Shown piece after piece: positions 63,559-64,000 of a stretch of 64,000 bases of DNA. Under the pieces are notes generated by a model that was not told the DNA's origin, did not search any database, and saw nothing but the letters and a program-made list of their open reading frames with translations. Each line of letters opens with the position of its first letter. Position 1 is the stretch's first letter. The position numbers were made by a program, and so were the translations under genes. The stretch spans positions 124,001 to 188,000 of the forward strand of contig NZ_MIEK01000001.1 of assembly GCF_001742285.1 (NCBI RefSeq). Reading direction: 5' to 3'. This stretch comes from Enterococcus rivorum. GTDB taxonomy: Bacteria > Bacillota > Bacilli > Lactobacillales > Enterococcaceae.

Positions 63559-63971
63559 CCCTATCTCTCCAATCAAGCAAAAAATCCTCATTTTTAAATC
63601 CCAATCAAATCATTTTAACTAAAAAAAATGGATTAGTCAAAAGTAGAAAGTAACACGGGAAAGTAGAAGCTTCTTTTTTGTTATTTTTAGAGTAAAAGCA
63701 CTGTTGTAATATGTCACTTAATGCTTTGTATTAATCCATATAAAAAGAAGAAAAGACAAAAAATAGTTCTGATAAATAATACTTAGTAATAAGCTCTACA
63801 TATAGAATGGACGTCCAGTCCTTTTTCCGATAACTTTTATATTGACGTCAGAGAGACAGTAGAAGAAAAGTGAATAAAATAATCAAAGAGGATCTGTCCC
63901 AAATTCAAGAATAAATTGGCGAGCACTTAGCTCAGCCATTAAGCAAAATATATTCAAATATTAAAAAAGAC
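63559..63971. other. Intergenic region at the right end
   Basis: About 410 bp with no open frame of note. It contains the promoter of the XRE-cupin gene. I see nothing else that can be supported. Confidence 0.4.
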
Positions 63972-64000
63972 AAAGACAAAACTAGAATCATTTTGTCTTT
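63972..64000. terminator. Hairpin at the window edge
   Basis: AAAGACAAAA (63972-63981) pairs with TTTTGTCTTT (63991-64000). It resembles the hairpin that starts the 173-bp repeats and may be a terminator or the edge of another copy outside the window. Confidence 0.5.

Overview
The window looks like a chromosomal segment of a low-GC Gram-positive bacterium of the order Lactobacillales, most likely an Enterococcus or a close relative. The basis is the AT-rich sequence, strong AGGAGG-type ribosome binding sites, three Mga-type regulators, a class A sortase, cre-like sites, a complete menaquinone headgroup operon and protein sequences that resemble enterococcal families. The genus is an inference. 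I see no rRNA, tRNA, CRISPR array, phage or intact insertion sequence.

Layout. 1-549: start of an MFS transporter cut by the window edge. 0.8-3.5 kb: an FtsX-type ABC exporter, its TetR-type regulator and a large palindromic operator. 3.8-9.6 kb: minus-strand membrane/lipid genes (cardiolipin synthase flanked by two DUF308 proteins, an unrecognised transporter-like protein, a YitT-family protein) and an M20 peptidase. 9.8-12.9 kb: two adjacent Mga-type regulators. 13.3-24.2 kb: a glycan-degradation locus with a secreted GH18 chitinase, a secreted M60-type (enhancin/mucinase-like) metalloprotease and a second, double-GH18 chitinase. All three carry fibronectin III and CBM5/12-like modules. 25-32.9 kb: menB-menE-menF-menD-menH-menC, with a divergent hotdog thioesterase that could supply the DHNA-CoA hydrolysis step. 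33-34.8 kb: TetR plus alpha/beta hydrolase. 35-41.2 kb: a TetR-controlled operon encoding acylating aldehyde dehydrogenase, Ptb, Buk and alcohol dehydrogenase, which together can interconvert an organic acid and its alcohol, plus a small membrane protein. 41.3-44.3 kb: orphan PTS IIB, sortase, an XRE regulator with membrane segments, a small membrane protein. 44.4-47.1 kb: a lysine riboswitch controlling a two-gene amino acid ABC importer. 47.2-51.2 kb: LOG protein, histidine phosphatase, MazG-like enzyme, GNAT, BrnQ. 51.3-54.4 kb: Mga-type regulator and glutamate decarboxylase without an adjacent antiporter gene. 54.4-57.9 kb: truA and the ECF module ecfA1-ecfA2-ecfT. 58.3-63.6 kb: a glycyl-radical trans-4-hydroxyproline dehydratase (HypD) with a compact activase, then proC, ppnP and an XRE-cupin regulator.

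Biological reading. Several blocks point to life on host-derived or biotic polymers under low oxygen: chitin/mucin-type degradation by secreted modular enzymes, reductive use of hydroxyproline (collagen-derived) through HypD and ProC, ATP-yielding or redox-balancing acid/alcohol conversion, acid stress handling by GadB, and optional respiration through (demethyl)menaquinone. The most interesting blocks are the HypD-ProC island, the aldehyde dehydrogenase-Ptb-Buk-alcohol dehydrogenase operon with an Mpv17-like membrane protein, and the chitinase/M60 locus. A family of about 170-bp hairpin repeats and a separate 198-bp element with terminal inverted repeats are scattered at gene 3' ends. The brnQ start is out of frame by one base in a run of nine A.
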